Assembly (NCBI GenBank): GCA_943737045.1
Contig: CALSFV010000207.1
Span: 497,501-561,500, forward strand
DNA: 64,000 nucleotides
Source: Parapristionchus giblindavisi
Lineage: Eukaryota > Nematoda > Chromadorea > Rhabditida > Diplogasteridae
Direction: 5' to 3'
Positions 36,101-45,786 of the stretch are shown one piece after another. The position numbers and the translations under genes were made by a program. Under the pieces are notes generated by a model. The model saw only the letters and a list, made by a program, of their open reading frames with translations. It did no database searches and was not told where the DNA came from. Numbering within the stretch: the stretch's first letter is position 1; the number at the start of each line of letters is the position of its first letter.

Positions 36101-39100
36101 TGACTCAAAACAACTTGTTTCATCATTCTTATCACGAAAAAATACCTTGGAACAAGTTTTCTGTGTCTGTAAAAATCAGCAAAAGATTTGGATCGAACCG
36201 GGGTTCGAACCCGCTCGGTGAGACCTCTTTAGCTCTTTACCTTTACCACTTGGGGGGGCGCGCGTGTAATCTCGATGGCGGATATCTCGGCTCTAAGAGC
36301 AGGTAGACCTTCACTTCCAAAAACATAAATGTTCAAAAACATTATAAGAAATATTATAAAGATTAATTAACATTACTGAAACGTTTTTTCCACGTGGAAA
36401 ATCAAAATATGTTTTTTTTCAAATTTTTCGGAAGTTGGTGATTTTGGGTTTCATATAACTGTCATATATGGGTATTTTGAGCTCATAATGTTTTTTGGGA
36501 TGTTTTTGAGTCATTTAAGCTCCTTTTCTGTTTCTCAATTAAGGAATAAGCCGCTCTTTCCTTTGACAGGTCCGAGGTCGCGTCACTAAAATCAGCGCTT
36601 TTTTTTCCCATTTCGGAAATCCTCTGAAACTTGGGTCATTTTTAGACACATATGGGTGCAACAAAACGCGCATAGAAGAAAAGTGCACTTTTTCCGATTA
36701 GGAAAGTTACGTCACTTTTTCATAAAACCAACCGCCCAGCACCGGCGCATGGTCGAAAAATGACGTCATCAACTGGGAAATGTAGCGCAAGATCTCCTCT
36801 TTCGATGCTTTTTTTGGAAAAGTGTCTATCATTATTTTGAACGGAGTTATGATCATTTTTCTGACGCACACTCGAGCCAAAAAAACCGTACCTGCCAACT
36901 TTGACCTACCGCTACTCGAAAATGAAAACAGATATGCAAATTCGGAAAGCGCAGTTCGATAGAGCATCGTTCAAAGTACTTAATCTGAATTTTTCAGGGG
37001 GTCGAATTTTCTATGTCCGGGGGGTGGTCGAACCTCTGGCGATTCCTCTCATAAACTGACCCGTAATTTCTCTAAAATTGTATAAACTGACCCGAATTCG
37101 CTAAAATTGCTTATTTTTAGTCTAAATTGCAATTTTTCGCTTCAAACCGATGACAAAGCAATTATACGATACATGAGCGTCAATTCTATGATAAAAATTG
37201 GTACTCAAACCACGAATTACATGTATAAATTATTTAATGAAGAAAATCCGAAAATACCCCCTGGCGAAATATTTGTCAGTTTGCGATGGTGTGGATGGTG
37301 TGGCATACTGTAGCGTGCGGATTTAACAGGAGAAGAATTAACACGGGTATCCGGTAAAAGTGTATGAGCGCCTGCCACTAGGAAAAAATTTTCTCTCGGA
37401 TTTGGATGAAAGTCGATTGGTGGATGTGGTTGGAGGTCATGAGAAGACCTATCGACTTGATTTAACCAAAATCGCAGATTATCGATTTTTTGTGATCTAC
37501 CACGGAAATTGCCATAACTCGGTTCATTTTCATCGTACAGAGACCGGACAGGAGTCATTAGAATCCTATTAGTATGCTCTACAAAAAAGGTTTTCGGCAC
37601 ACAATGGCGGAAAACCCGTCTTCAATGTGTTTCACCCAAAAAACTGATTTTTCGATTAGAAAAGTGAGTGTTTCTCGAAAATTTCTCAAAAAGATTATAA
37701 ATTTTATTGCACCAGTGGATTCGCCGCACTAGATATAGGGTACGTATGTAGTTCATTTGACTCATCTCTGGCTTCGGGACATCGAAATATAAAGTACTCC
37801 CGGACTTAGTCATTTTTTTCAAAAAAAAATGGTTTTTTGACCATAAATCGCTTCAAATTGGTCGTAGACACTATTTTAAAAAAGGAAAATGAAGCTCTCA
37901 ATAAGCACAACAAAATATATTTATATGATTATCACGCTGGAGATCATCATTCCCGAGCTATAATACGATTTTCTCAATTTGAAGGAAGAATCCGAATTTT
38001 CGTTATCTTTCTTTACAATCGAGATTTTATTATTAGTAGCATAATTTTATCAAAAAAACCATGAGTTAGATACTTTTACGCAACTTAAAAAGTTTACATA
38101 GAATAGAAATTGAGAATACATTATTGATCTTTAATCTTTAATCTTTAATCTTTGTGATAATAGTCTTTGTGTGTATTCTGTGTTATTACTTCATTCATTT
38201 CCATAATTGTATATTGATATTGTCATATTGTATATTGTCTTTCTTTGTATTATTTTTTTAGTCTTGCACTCATATCGTTATAGTCTTGTTTCTTTAGCAG
38301 AGAGACTTTGGTCGCTCCCATTGCATCATGATAAACTGCTCATTTTGATTTTTGGTCTTTGGTCTCTCGATTACCTGAAGCGGAGAACTCCGTCATAGTA
38401 TCTTTACGTATAAAGATGAAGGTTAGAAATTTTGCTGTGGTTACTGTAGAAAATTTCTGATAAGGGTAATGAATCAATGATATTATAAGGTTATGGTAAT
38501 AGATGAGAACTTATTTGCAATAGATCTTGTTGATTTCATTTTGCATATTATTTTGTTGAGCAAATAACCTCAATAGGTTTGTCATTGATTTCAATCGATC
38601 AATCAATCAATTTTATCATTTCAAGCAATAATTGCTAGATGAGGATTGGACGAAAAGCATCATAGGGTGTATTCCACCAGTTACCAATTGCTCCAGGTCG
38701 TCTCTCCATTGTCATTGATTTGTCAATCGATAATTTTTCATGGATTGGTTCATGATTATTCTTTGCTCTCCGTTTCAGGTTAATTCGATAGAGCGTAGGT
38801 TAAGGTTAACTCGTCCTTGCAGAGGGTATCGCTGACGACAAGAATAAGGCCTAGATTATTGATTGATTACTGCCGACCTACCGTGTACTTTCAACAGATT
38901 CTTCGTCGTATCTTTGGTTTTTGCAATTATTATATTCCGACAATTCTCCATCCTTTCGATCGTGCCCTACCGTAATCCCGACGACAGTAATTGCCTCCTC
39001 CACCTATACAGTAAGTTCATGTCTATGTGCATTTCTCAATATTGCTGTGAATATATTGATAATATAGATCCACCAACCCACGCACCATCCTACGCTCCAT

Positions 39101-42100
39101 CTACCATATTCATCTGTTTTCTTCATATATTTGTAAATAGAATTGTAATATATAAATATATTGTCATTAATATCAATGATTAGATTATAACGCGATTACA
39201 ACAAATTCGAAATATTACAGTACACATTACATCATGCACATAACTGTCATACAGTAGTTATCATAAGTGTATATATTGAAGGAATACTATACATGATATA
39301 ATCATAAGCACCGCTGGGGGTCTTCCCCACATAGCATCAGATCGAAATTTGACATCAATATTATCGATTAGTAAGACTTCGGGTCACATTTAATTACAGT
39401 ATACCTGCAGTAATGTTTATGCACAAACACCAATTTGCGGTCAGTTTTACCGGTACAACTTATAATAATATTTACTGGGGGACTTCCCCACATAGCATCA
39501 GATCGAAATTTGACATCAACAATATTGATTACTAAGACTTCGGGTCACATTGAATTACCGTATACCTGCTGTTACGTTTTATGCAAAAACACCAATTTGC
39601 GGTCAGTTTTACCGGTACAACTTATAATGATAATTACTGGGGGACTTCCCCACATAGTATCAGATAGAAATTTGAGATCAACAATATTGATTACTAAGAC
39701 ATCGGGTCAGTTGTATGTCTAAATCACGCATTACTTGGCCATTTTTGCTCAATGATAGCATATTCTGACCCGAAATTACTCATAACCCTCCAAATTATTT
39801 TATTAAACCAAAAGAACCATAAATAATTGCAAAATACTGAAATAAACTGACCAACCACATTTGGGTCCAATTGTGAGTCAATTGTGGTTGGTCAGTTTAT
39901 TACAAAAATTCAATTAATATGATATATAAATGATTTCTATATATTCCGTAGTATCCACTGAACACATTTAAATTTATCAAAAATTACTACGTAGAGCAAT
40001 AACGTCAAAACAAACTTTTATAACTGAATCACAAATCTGACACATTGACACATACCGTAGTTAACCCTCTCTCGCCACTTCACTACCTCTCTTCGTTTGT
40101 CTTTCATTTCCGTTGTCTCTCTTTATACTTCTTTATTCTTATTATTTACTTTATTCTTATTATTTATATATTCATTTCCATTTCCATCATTATAGTGTGC
40201 ATAGGCAACAATATGACAACAACAATTAACTCTTTATCAGCAAAATTAATAATAAAACAGTGCTTCCATGGTCGCTTCATCTCGCTCGCCTCGCCTCGTA
40301 TCAGCCGCCGAAATCTGCAAAACTGACCCGTTATTTATAGCCTGACAATTTTATAAACTGACCCGCAACTCACAATGTGGGTGCTCGAAAATGTATGATC
40401 AGTCTGTTTTTATGTTATTTAATTTAATGACCTTTATCAAGCACTGCACCAATTGGGAGTGAATGATTGCCGACTGATTAGTCTGGGCATGCTGAGGTCA
40501 CATACAAGGGGTCTATATTATTGTTAAACAATCCTTGGTTCATATCAATAATAATAATCAATACAGTATATATAAAACAGAAAGGTGATCGTCATACATT
40601 TTCAAACCCTCACAGAGTGAGGATTGACCCACTGTATACGGCTCATTTTCACGGACGACCCACTATATAATACTCTTTTAGTATACGATAGATTACAATT
40701 TAAGCGAAAAATAACGATTTTTCTAAATCGACCCAGTATATAAAACTAATTCGGTGAGGGCACCGAAAATGTATGGTGATCGTGTTTGTCACCGAGCGCT
40801 TCCCCCTCAATCAGTTGTATAAAATGCCATACATAGTGCTCGGCGTACAACTGACGGGTTTGGAATCAATCAATAAATCAATATCAGTCTGAATCAATCA
40901 ATAAATCAATATCAGGCTCGCGTGACGGGCATCGAGTTGGACGCGGACGTTGTGGACATCGCCACGAAACACTTCTCCTTCCCCTACTCTGACGCCCGAA
41001 TGAACGTTCGGGTCATGGACGCGCTCCATTACCTGGACGAAACGGCGAGACCGGGTAGGGTTATTGATTTATCGATTTATCGATTAGAGTATCGATTGGA
41101 AAAAAACCTGGCCGCATTCCGAAAATCTGTAACATCGATATTCGACCTATGTTTTGCTTGCCAACCTTTCGTTATCAGCCATGACCGTAATCGGAATGGT
41201 CATGCATTTTCCTACCTTACAATTATATGTAATGTGAGGATCGACTCACTACATAAGGCTTATTTTATATGCTAAACATTTAATAGTTGTTTTGCTCTCA
41301 TTCAGACGCCGAGAAGCAGGACGTCATCATGGTGGATCTGGCGTCGTCGATGAGCGAGGAAGGCCTGTCGTGTCCGCCGCCCGTCTTCCTCACACCAAGG
41401 GTACGGTAGGATGGTACCGTAGATTATACACCAAGCGTACGGTAGGATTGTACGGTAGATTATACAGCAAGGGTACGGTAGGATGGTACGGTAGATTATA
41501 CACCAAGGGTACGGTAGGATGGTACGGTAGATTATACACCAAGGGTACGGTAGGATGGTACGGTAGATTATACACCAAGGTTACGGTAGGATGGTACGGT
41601 AGATTATACACCAAGGGTACGGTAGGATGGTACGGTAGATTATACACCAAGCGTACGGTAGGATTGTACGGTAGATTATACACCAAGGGTACGGTAGGAT
41701 GGTACGGTAGATTATACACCAAGGGTACGGTAGGATGGTACGGTAGATTATACACCAAGGGTACGGTAGATTATTCCTCACACCATGGGTATGGTAGGAT
41801 GGTACGGTAGATTATACACCAAGGATACGGTAGGATTACGGTAGATTATTACGGTATTAGAAGAAGTACGGTAATTACAGGCGCTCAAGGCGATGGCTGA
41901 CTCTCTGTCGGAAGGAGGTGAGCTTGTTGCCCCTATTATCGATTGTTCCTTCATTTATCGATTGATTGATCTTTGCAGGTGTGCTCGCACTGAACCTGGT
42001 CACACGAGACGAAGATGTGTCTAAGGCAGCCAAGGCGAAGGTACGGTAGATTACTGTAGGGGGGTGGTTTATCGTGAACTGGATTTATTTAATGACTATG

Positions 42101-42856
42101 GTCGGTTTTCAGGTGGCTGAGCACTTTGAGACGCTCGCTGTGGTTTCATCGGAAGAGGACGTTAATGAGGTGAGGCCTTCTCACAACTTGGCATTAGGTC
42201 TCACTAGCACTAGCACTAGCACTAGGTCTCACTAGCACTAGGTCTCACTAGCACTAGCACTAGGTCTCACTAGCACTAACACTAGGTCTCACTAACACTA
42301 CCACTAGGTCTCACTAGCACTAGCACTAGCACTAGGTCTCACTAGCACTAGCACTAGGTCTCACTTGGTACCGTACATGGACGCCGATATGGGGGTGCCT
42401 CCCCTGTAAAATTATTGCTTTTCGAAAATTGTCTAGAATGCCCCCTGTGAAAAATGACGTTTAGGTGAAATTTTTGAAAATAATTTAAGCCCCCTGTAAA
42501 ATTAACCATTTTTCTTTCGGTTGCCCCCTGTAGAATAGAGCTCCAGGTACCCCGTCCATGTATGCTTGACACTGGGTCGAATGAGAACCGATGAATAAGA
42601 ACCCACTGGATGATAACCATTTGCCTTCTTTGTCTATTCAATGGCGCTACTTATAATAATAATGTCTTTTTAATTAATCCCAATTATCGATTAATTAATC
42701 CCAAGTATCGATTAATTTCTCATTTTGCAGGTATTGATCGCTACGAAGAACAAGCTGCCCGCCTTTGACAGCCGAAAGTTTGTCAAGTCCCTGAACCGAG
42801 AGAAGCCATGGATCAAAGCGGTGGCCGACAAAATCGATAAACTCATGCTACTGTAG
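27077..42856 (+). CDS. METTL13: METTL13 / eEF1A lysine and N-terminal methyltransferase homologue
   Basis: Two-domain SAM methyltransferase; in human METTL13 (eEF1AKNMT) the N-terminal domain methylates eEF1A Lys55 and the C-terminal domain its N-terminus. Exons: 27077-27168, 27229-27331, 27580-27702, 28130-28243, 29030-29124, 29365-29476, 29827-29886, 29936-29994, 30054-30116, 30172-30240, 31404-31467, 31818-31922, 32359-32490, 32842-32905, 33005-33063, 33580-33636, 33765-33839, 40916-41054, 41306-41400, 41881-41917, 41979-42040, 42113-42169, 42731-42856. Phases close to 653 aa (human 699). Motifs: VGCGNSR (55-61) and DKGTLDALL in the first domain; LGLGGG (465-470), GIELD (487-491) and DVIMVD (534-539) in the second. 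An acceptor-like TTTTAG lies 15 nt before the ATG; poly(A) signal at 43244. Intron 4 is almost wholly transposon, and exon 5's AG is a transposon terminus. Intron 17 is 7.1 kb. The last five exons are duplicated downstream. Confidence 0.93.
27929..28111. mobile_element. MITE, CATACATTTTC termini, 8-bp TSD AATAATAT
   Basis: Termini CATACATTTTC / GAAAATGTATG with direct AATAATAT (27921-27928 and 28112-28119), in METTL13 intron 3. Interior carries ATATAGTGGGTCAAT and TTAAGAAAAATCGTTAT. Confidence 0.85.
28322..28512. mobile_element. MITE, CATACATGGGCG termini, 8-bp TSD CACGACAC
   Basis: 191 bp with termini CATACATGGGCG / CGCCCATGTATG and direct CACGACAC on both sides, in METTL13 intron 4. Interior rich in CCCCCTGTAAAAT. 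Relatives at 42373, 45425 and 14530. Confidence 0.85.
28555..29029. mobile_element. Inverted-repeat element filling METTL13 intron 4, ending at the exon 5 acceptor
   Basis: Left terminus CTCACAAGAAGACTCTCTCA; right terminus TGAGAGAGTCTCCTTGTCAG. Arms continue inward (TTTGGCGATGA... to ...TCATCGCCAAA). The final CAG is also the splice acceptor of exon 5. A relative with matching termini is at 62595-63021. Confidence 0.8.
29566..29738. mobile_element. Hairpin MITE in METTL13 intron 6
   Basis: GTTTTTGCAGTGTAATATTA to TAATATTACCCTGCAAAAC, with inner arms GTAAGTAGCGCGCAAAA / TTTTGCGCGCTACTTAC. Confidence 0.75.
30294..30400. mobile_element. Hairpin repeat in METTL13 intron 10
   Basis: GTTAAAATCTTGGAAAAGTA and TACTTTTCCAAGATTTTAAC form a perfect 20-bp terminal hairpin, continuing imperfectly inward. 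Confidence 0.7.
30608..30789. mobile_element. MITE, CATACATTTTC family, in METTL13 intron 10
   Basis: CATACATTTTCGGTACCC... to ...GGCAATGTATG, flanked by direct ATCGGCTTT. Confidence 0.8.
30862..31176 (+). pseudogene. RTE-like LINE fragment (C-terminal tail of reverse transcriptase ORF)
   Basis: A 104-codon frame inside METTL13 intron 10. It contains RRKTGVRDW, KCRWAMKLRKMEEQRWARKL and PPLRWRDEVRRV, the pattern found after the reverse-transcriptase domain of RTE-type non-LTR retrotransposons (family form: RWAGHVAR..RW..., then a PP.RW.D motif). No polymerase motifs are present, so this is a 5'-truncated insertion. It is sense to METTL13. Confidence 0.75.
33222..33326. mobile_element. Hairpin repeat in METTL13 intron 15
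   Basis: CATCGTTACATTTGCC to GGCAAGTGTAACGATCAT, inner arms GTGCCTACGCCGTAA / TTACGGCGTAGGCAC. Confidence 0.7.
33327..33530. mobile_element. Repeat with CATAGGTCGAAAAG / CTATTCGACCTATG termini in METTL13 intron 15
   Basis: Inverted termini enclose tandem units of roughly 50 bp built on CCTGACCGCATTTTGAGCCAA. Related ends occur at 15408-15575 (SF1 intron 8) and about 30415-30515 (METTL13 intron 10). Confidence 0.65.
33973..34128. mobile_element. MITE, CATACATTTTC family, partial, in METTL13 intron 17
   Basis: CATACATTTTCGGTGCCCTC with internal AAAAAATCGTTATTCCTCGC; the far end has diverged. Confidence 0.55.
34781..34903. mobile_element. Hairpin MITE (AAAGGCACACCCCGAGCTAA family) in METTL13 intron 17
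   Basis: TAAAGGGACGCCCGGAGATT to TAGCCTGGGGTGTGCCTTTAA. A shorter degraded copy follows at about 34933-35000. Confidence 0.7.
35285..37035. mobile_element. Near-perfect 1.75-kb palindrome in METTL13 intron 17
   Basis: Arms 35285-36062 and 36257-37035 are almost identical: the 86-residue frames at 35347 and 36967 differ at one residue. They are separated by a 194-bp spacer holding a tRNA-like sequence. In the METTL13 pre-mRNA this would fold into a duplex of about 780 bp. No transposase is recognisable. The high arm identity implies recent origin or arm homogenisation. Confidence 0.85.
36170..36256 (-). other. tRNA-like sequence in the palindrome spacer
   Basis: On the minus strand AAGTGGTAAAGGTAAAGAGC resembles an A-box/D-arm and GCGGGTTCGAACCCCGG resembles a T arm with B-box (GGTTCGAACCC). 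The spacing would suit a long-variable-arm (class II) tRNA, but the acceptor stem is unclear. Could be a tRNA relic or SINE head. Confidence 0.4.
37342..38060. mobile_element. Single arm of the CACGGGTCTCC palindrome family
   Basis: Starts CACGGGTATCCGGTAAAAGT and matches the left arm of 49892-51231 (e.g. AACTCGGTTCATTTTCATCG). The opposite arm is missing. Confidence 0.7.
39309..39712. repeat. 161-bp tandem repeat, about 2.5 units
   Basis: GGGGACTTCCCCACATAG and CAATTTGCGGTCAGTTTTAC recur at a 161-bp period (start points near 39316, 39477 and 39638). Confidence 0.85.
40593..40775. mobile_element. MITE, CATACATTTTC termini, 8-bp TSD GTGATCGT
   Basis: Direct GTGATCGT at 40585-40592 and 40776-40783. 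Same family as 27929-28111, in METTL13 intron 17 near the exon 18 acceptor. Confidence 0.85.
41391..41870 (+). repeat. 36-bp minisatellite copying the exon 19 / intron 19 junction
   Basis: About ten tandem 36-bp units with core CACCAAGGGTACGGTAGGAT. The first unit is the junction itself: exon 19 ends CACCAAGG and the intron begins GTACGGTA. Near 41778 a longer unit also carries TTCCTCACACCA, the preceding exon bases. Confidence 0.9.
42190..42362 (+). repeat. Minisatellite in METTL13 intron 22
   Basis: Short tandem units built from ACTAGCACTAGCACTAGGTC. They begin about 20 bp after the exon 22 donor and end where a MITE starts. Confidence 0.85.
42373..42564. mobile_element. MITE of the CATACATGG / CCCCTGTAAAAT family
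   Basis: GTACATGGACGCC... to ...CCGTCCATGTATG in METTL13 intron 22, with the same interior as 28322-28512. Duplicated with the segment (45425). Confidence 0.75.
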
Positions 42857-43243
42857 ATTGTCGATTGACTAGGGAGATTTTATTGATTGATTGGTTGATT
42901 GATTGATTGTTTTGTGGACACTACCGTACACCGGTGTTCGTTCCATGTTCCGATTTTCGTTCAAACTCAGGCAAGTAATTTGCTTTGTTGTTCCTCTATA
43001 ATTGATTGATTCCCATGATTATTGATTAGCTATTGATTGGTCTTTTTTCTCGTTTGCTCAACTTTTTCACAGTTATTGAGGCTTCGTTGTTATGCTTTTA
43101 TTTTCCTGATTTTCCTGACCTTCCCGACCCGATTTTTGTTGATTTTTAGAGCCTGATATAATCGATACTAGAGCATATCCATTTTTCGTTTATTTTCTTT
43201 TTTGTTGATTTTTTTGTGATTTCCTTACTACTGACTGTTTCTG

Positions 43244-43249
43244 AATAAA
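43244..43249 (+). terminator. Poly(A) signal of METTL13
   Basis: AATAAA within CTGAATAAATTGAG, 388 nt after the TAG stop and followed by a T-rich run. It is conserved in the downstream duplicate at 49842. Confidence 0.65.
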
Positions 43250-43620
43250 TTGAGTTTTTTTTTAAATCGCTTACAGTGTCTTCATACCACATACTATGTT
43301 ATTAAATTGTGTATTTTTTGTATTGTTGGTCTACGCGAGCGAGACTGGACAGCGTGTTTCGTTTTGTTAGTGACGAGGGTTTAGAAAAACGGGCTATGCC
43401 TTTACTTTTTTAACCTTTACCTGAGTTACTTTCACTCTCCACTCTGGCAAAGCCATGTGTATGTTCGAAGTTGTTCAAGCCCCCAAGATCTGTGGTGAAA
43501 AAGTGAAAATCAAAGTATGTTTCAAAATGAGGGTATATGGAAAATGCAATCTGATCGTCAATATCATTTTCACTGTTATCTTAATCCAAAATCGTTTAGT
43601 AATTCTATTAAATCAATTAT

Positions 43621-44120
43621 ATGAGTGCGCTTGTGAGAGAATCGACCATAGCCAGTGGGGGTCCGGCACAGTGAAAAAATCAAATTTTGGGTATCGGGGT
43701 TCTCAAGGGTGCTGATGGCGATGGTCATGTTCATTTTGCACCTAGAGTCACCGTTGAGGCCAGACGCTGTCGATTTCAAATCGCGTTTATCGCGTTGAAA
43801 AATCGTTTCTCTTCACCCGATGGTGTTAAAATTACAAAACTATGCACCACGGTTCAGAATTTTATGGCGATCACGCCTGTCTAATTCATTTTTCATAAAA
43901 AAATTTAATAATGTTCAAAACTGGAAATTCTCTCAACTACAAAAGTGCGTAATGTAACCTACACAGATCGAACCGGGATGGACAGGTGAGGCGAGCCGCA
44001 TGGAAAGGAAGGGGGTGCCTCCCCCTCTACCTTCTCTGCTCTCTCACACCATAACACACTCACTCTCCTCTTGTGTCATCTTCAACGGCAAAACGACCAC
44101 TTAAAGTTGATTTTCTCGAA
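43621..44120. mobile_element. Truncated relative of the 8984-9991 palindrome
   Basis: Shares GGTTCTCAAGGGTGCTGATG and CACCGTTGAGGCCAGACG with the 8984 element. It runs just past the palindrome centre and stops exactly where duplication copy 2 begins. Confidence 0.7.
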
Positions 44121-44243
44121 AGCCATGACCGTAATCGGAATGGTCATGTATTTTCCTATCTTTATATGTAATGTGAGGATCGACTCACTACATAAGGCTT
44201 ATTTTATATGCTAAACATTTAATTGTTTTTTGCTCTCATTCAG

Positions 44244-45705
44244 ACGCCGAGAAGCAAGACGTCATCATGGTGGATCTGGCGTCGTCGATGAGCGAGGAGG
44301 GCCTGTCGTGTCCGCCGCCCGTCTTCCTCGCACCAAGGGTACGGTAGGATGGTACGGTAGATTATACACCAAGGGTACGGTAGGATGGTACGGTAGATTA
44401 TACTCCAAGGGTACGGTAGGATGGTACGGTAGATTATACTCCAAGGGTACGGTAGGATTGTACGGTAGATTATACACCAAGGGTACGGTAGGATTACGGT
44501 AGATTATAGTCCAAGGGTACGGTAGGATGGTACGGTAGATTATACACCAAGGGTACGGTAGGATTGTACGGTAGATTATACACCAAGGGTACGGTAGGAT
44601 TACGGTAGATTATACTCCAAGGGTACGGTAGGATTACGGTAGATTATGCTCCAAGGGTACGGTAGGATGGTACGGTAGATTATTCCTCACACCAAGGGTA
44701 AGGTATGATGGTACGGTAGATTATCCCCGACTCTCAGGGTATGATGGGATTACGGTAGAGTAGATATCGTAAGCTGACTTGATTACTACGTTCTAGTTAC
44801 TACGGTATGATAGGTCTGGCAATGGTTGTAATCGATTACGGTATAAGCGAAGTACGGTAATTGCAGGCGCTCAAGGCGATGGCTGACTCTCTGTCGGAAG
44901 GAGGTAATCTTGTTGCCCCTATTATCGATTGTGCCTTCATTTATCGATTGATTGATCTTTGCAGGTGTGCTCGCACTAAACCTGGTTACACGAGACGAAG
45001 ATGTGTCTAAGGCAGCCAAGGCGAAGGTACGGTAGATTACTGTAGGGGGGTGGTTTATCGTGAACTGGATTTATTTAATGACTATGGTCGGTTTTCAGGT
45101 GGCTGAGCACTTTGAGACGCTCGCTGTGGTTTCATCGGAAGAGGACGTTAATGAGGTGAGGCCCCTTCTCACAACTTGGCACTAGGTCTCACTAGCACTA
45201 GCACCAGCACTAGCACTAGGTCTCACTAGCACTAGCACTAGCACTAGGTCTCACTAGCACTAGCACTAGCACTAGGTCTCACTAGCACTAGCACTAGCAC
45301 TAGGTCTCACTAGCACTAGCACTAGCACTAGGTCTCTCTAGCACTAGCACTAGCACTAGGTCTCACTAGCACTAGAACTAGCACTAGGTCTCACTAGCAC
45401 TAGCACTAGGTCTCACTTGGCACCGTACATGGACGCCGACATGGGGGTACCTCCCCTGTAAAATTATTGCTTTTCGAAAATTGTCTGGAATGGCCCCTGT
45501 GAAAAAATGACGTTTAGGTTAAATTTTTGAGGAAAAAAATGTACCCTGTAAAATTATCCATTTTTCTTTCGGTTGCCCCCTGTAGAAGAGAGCTCCAGGT
45601 ACCCCGTCCATGCATGCTTGACACTGGGTCGAATGAGAACCGATGAATAAGAACCCACTGGATGATAACCATTTGCCTACTTTGTCTATTCATTGGCGCT
45701 AATAA

Positions 45706-45786
<81 letters not shown>

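Larger units (their letters stand above)
33840..40915 (+). other. METTL13 intron 17 (7.1 kb)
   Basis: Joins exon 17 (..MAQ) to exon 18 (ARVTGIELD..), which are adjacent in the protein family, so no exon seems to be missing. Content is MITEs, a LINE-tail-like repeat with (AAAT)n (34194-34318), the 35285 palindrome, a half palindrome (37342), a 161-bp tandem repeat and AT-rich sequence. I see no nested gene. Confidence 0.75.
41179..43380 (+). repeat. Direct segmental duplication, copy 1 (METTL13 exons 19-23 and 3'UTR)
   Basis: From GCCATGACCGTAATCGG through exons 19-23 and the 3'UTR to GTTAGTGACGAGGG, this block recurs at about 44121-51325. The copies are near-identical outside insertions and tandem-repeat length changes. 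Confidence 0.9.

Noticed and set aside
39309..39712. CRISPR-like direct repeats
   Set aside because: The 161-bp period has no short repeat/unique spacer structure, and the genome is eukaryotic.
41292..41810. 172-codon frame with 12-residue repeats (GTVGWYGRLYTK)
   Set aside because: It is the 36-bp intron minisatellite read in a frame other than METTL13; the mirror frame on the minus strand has the same cause.
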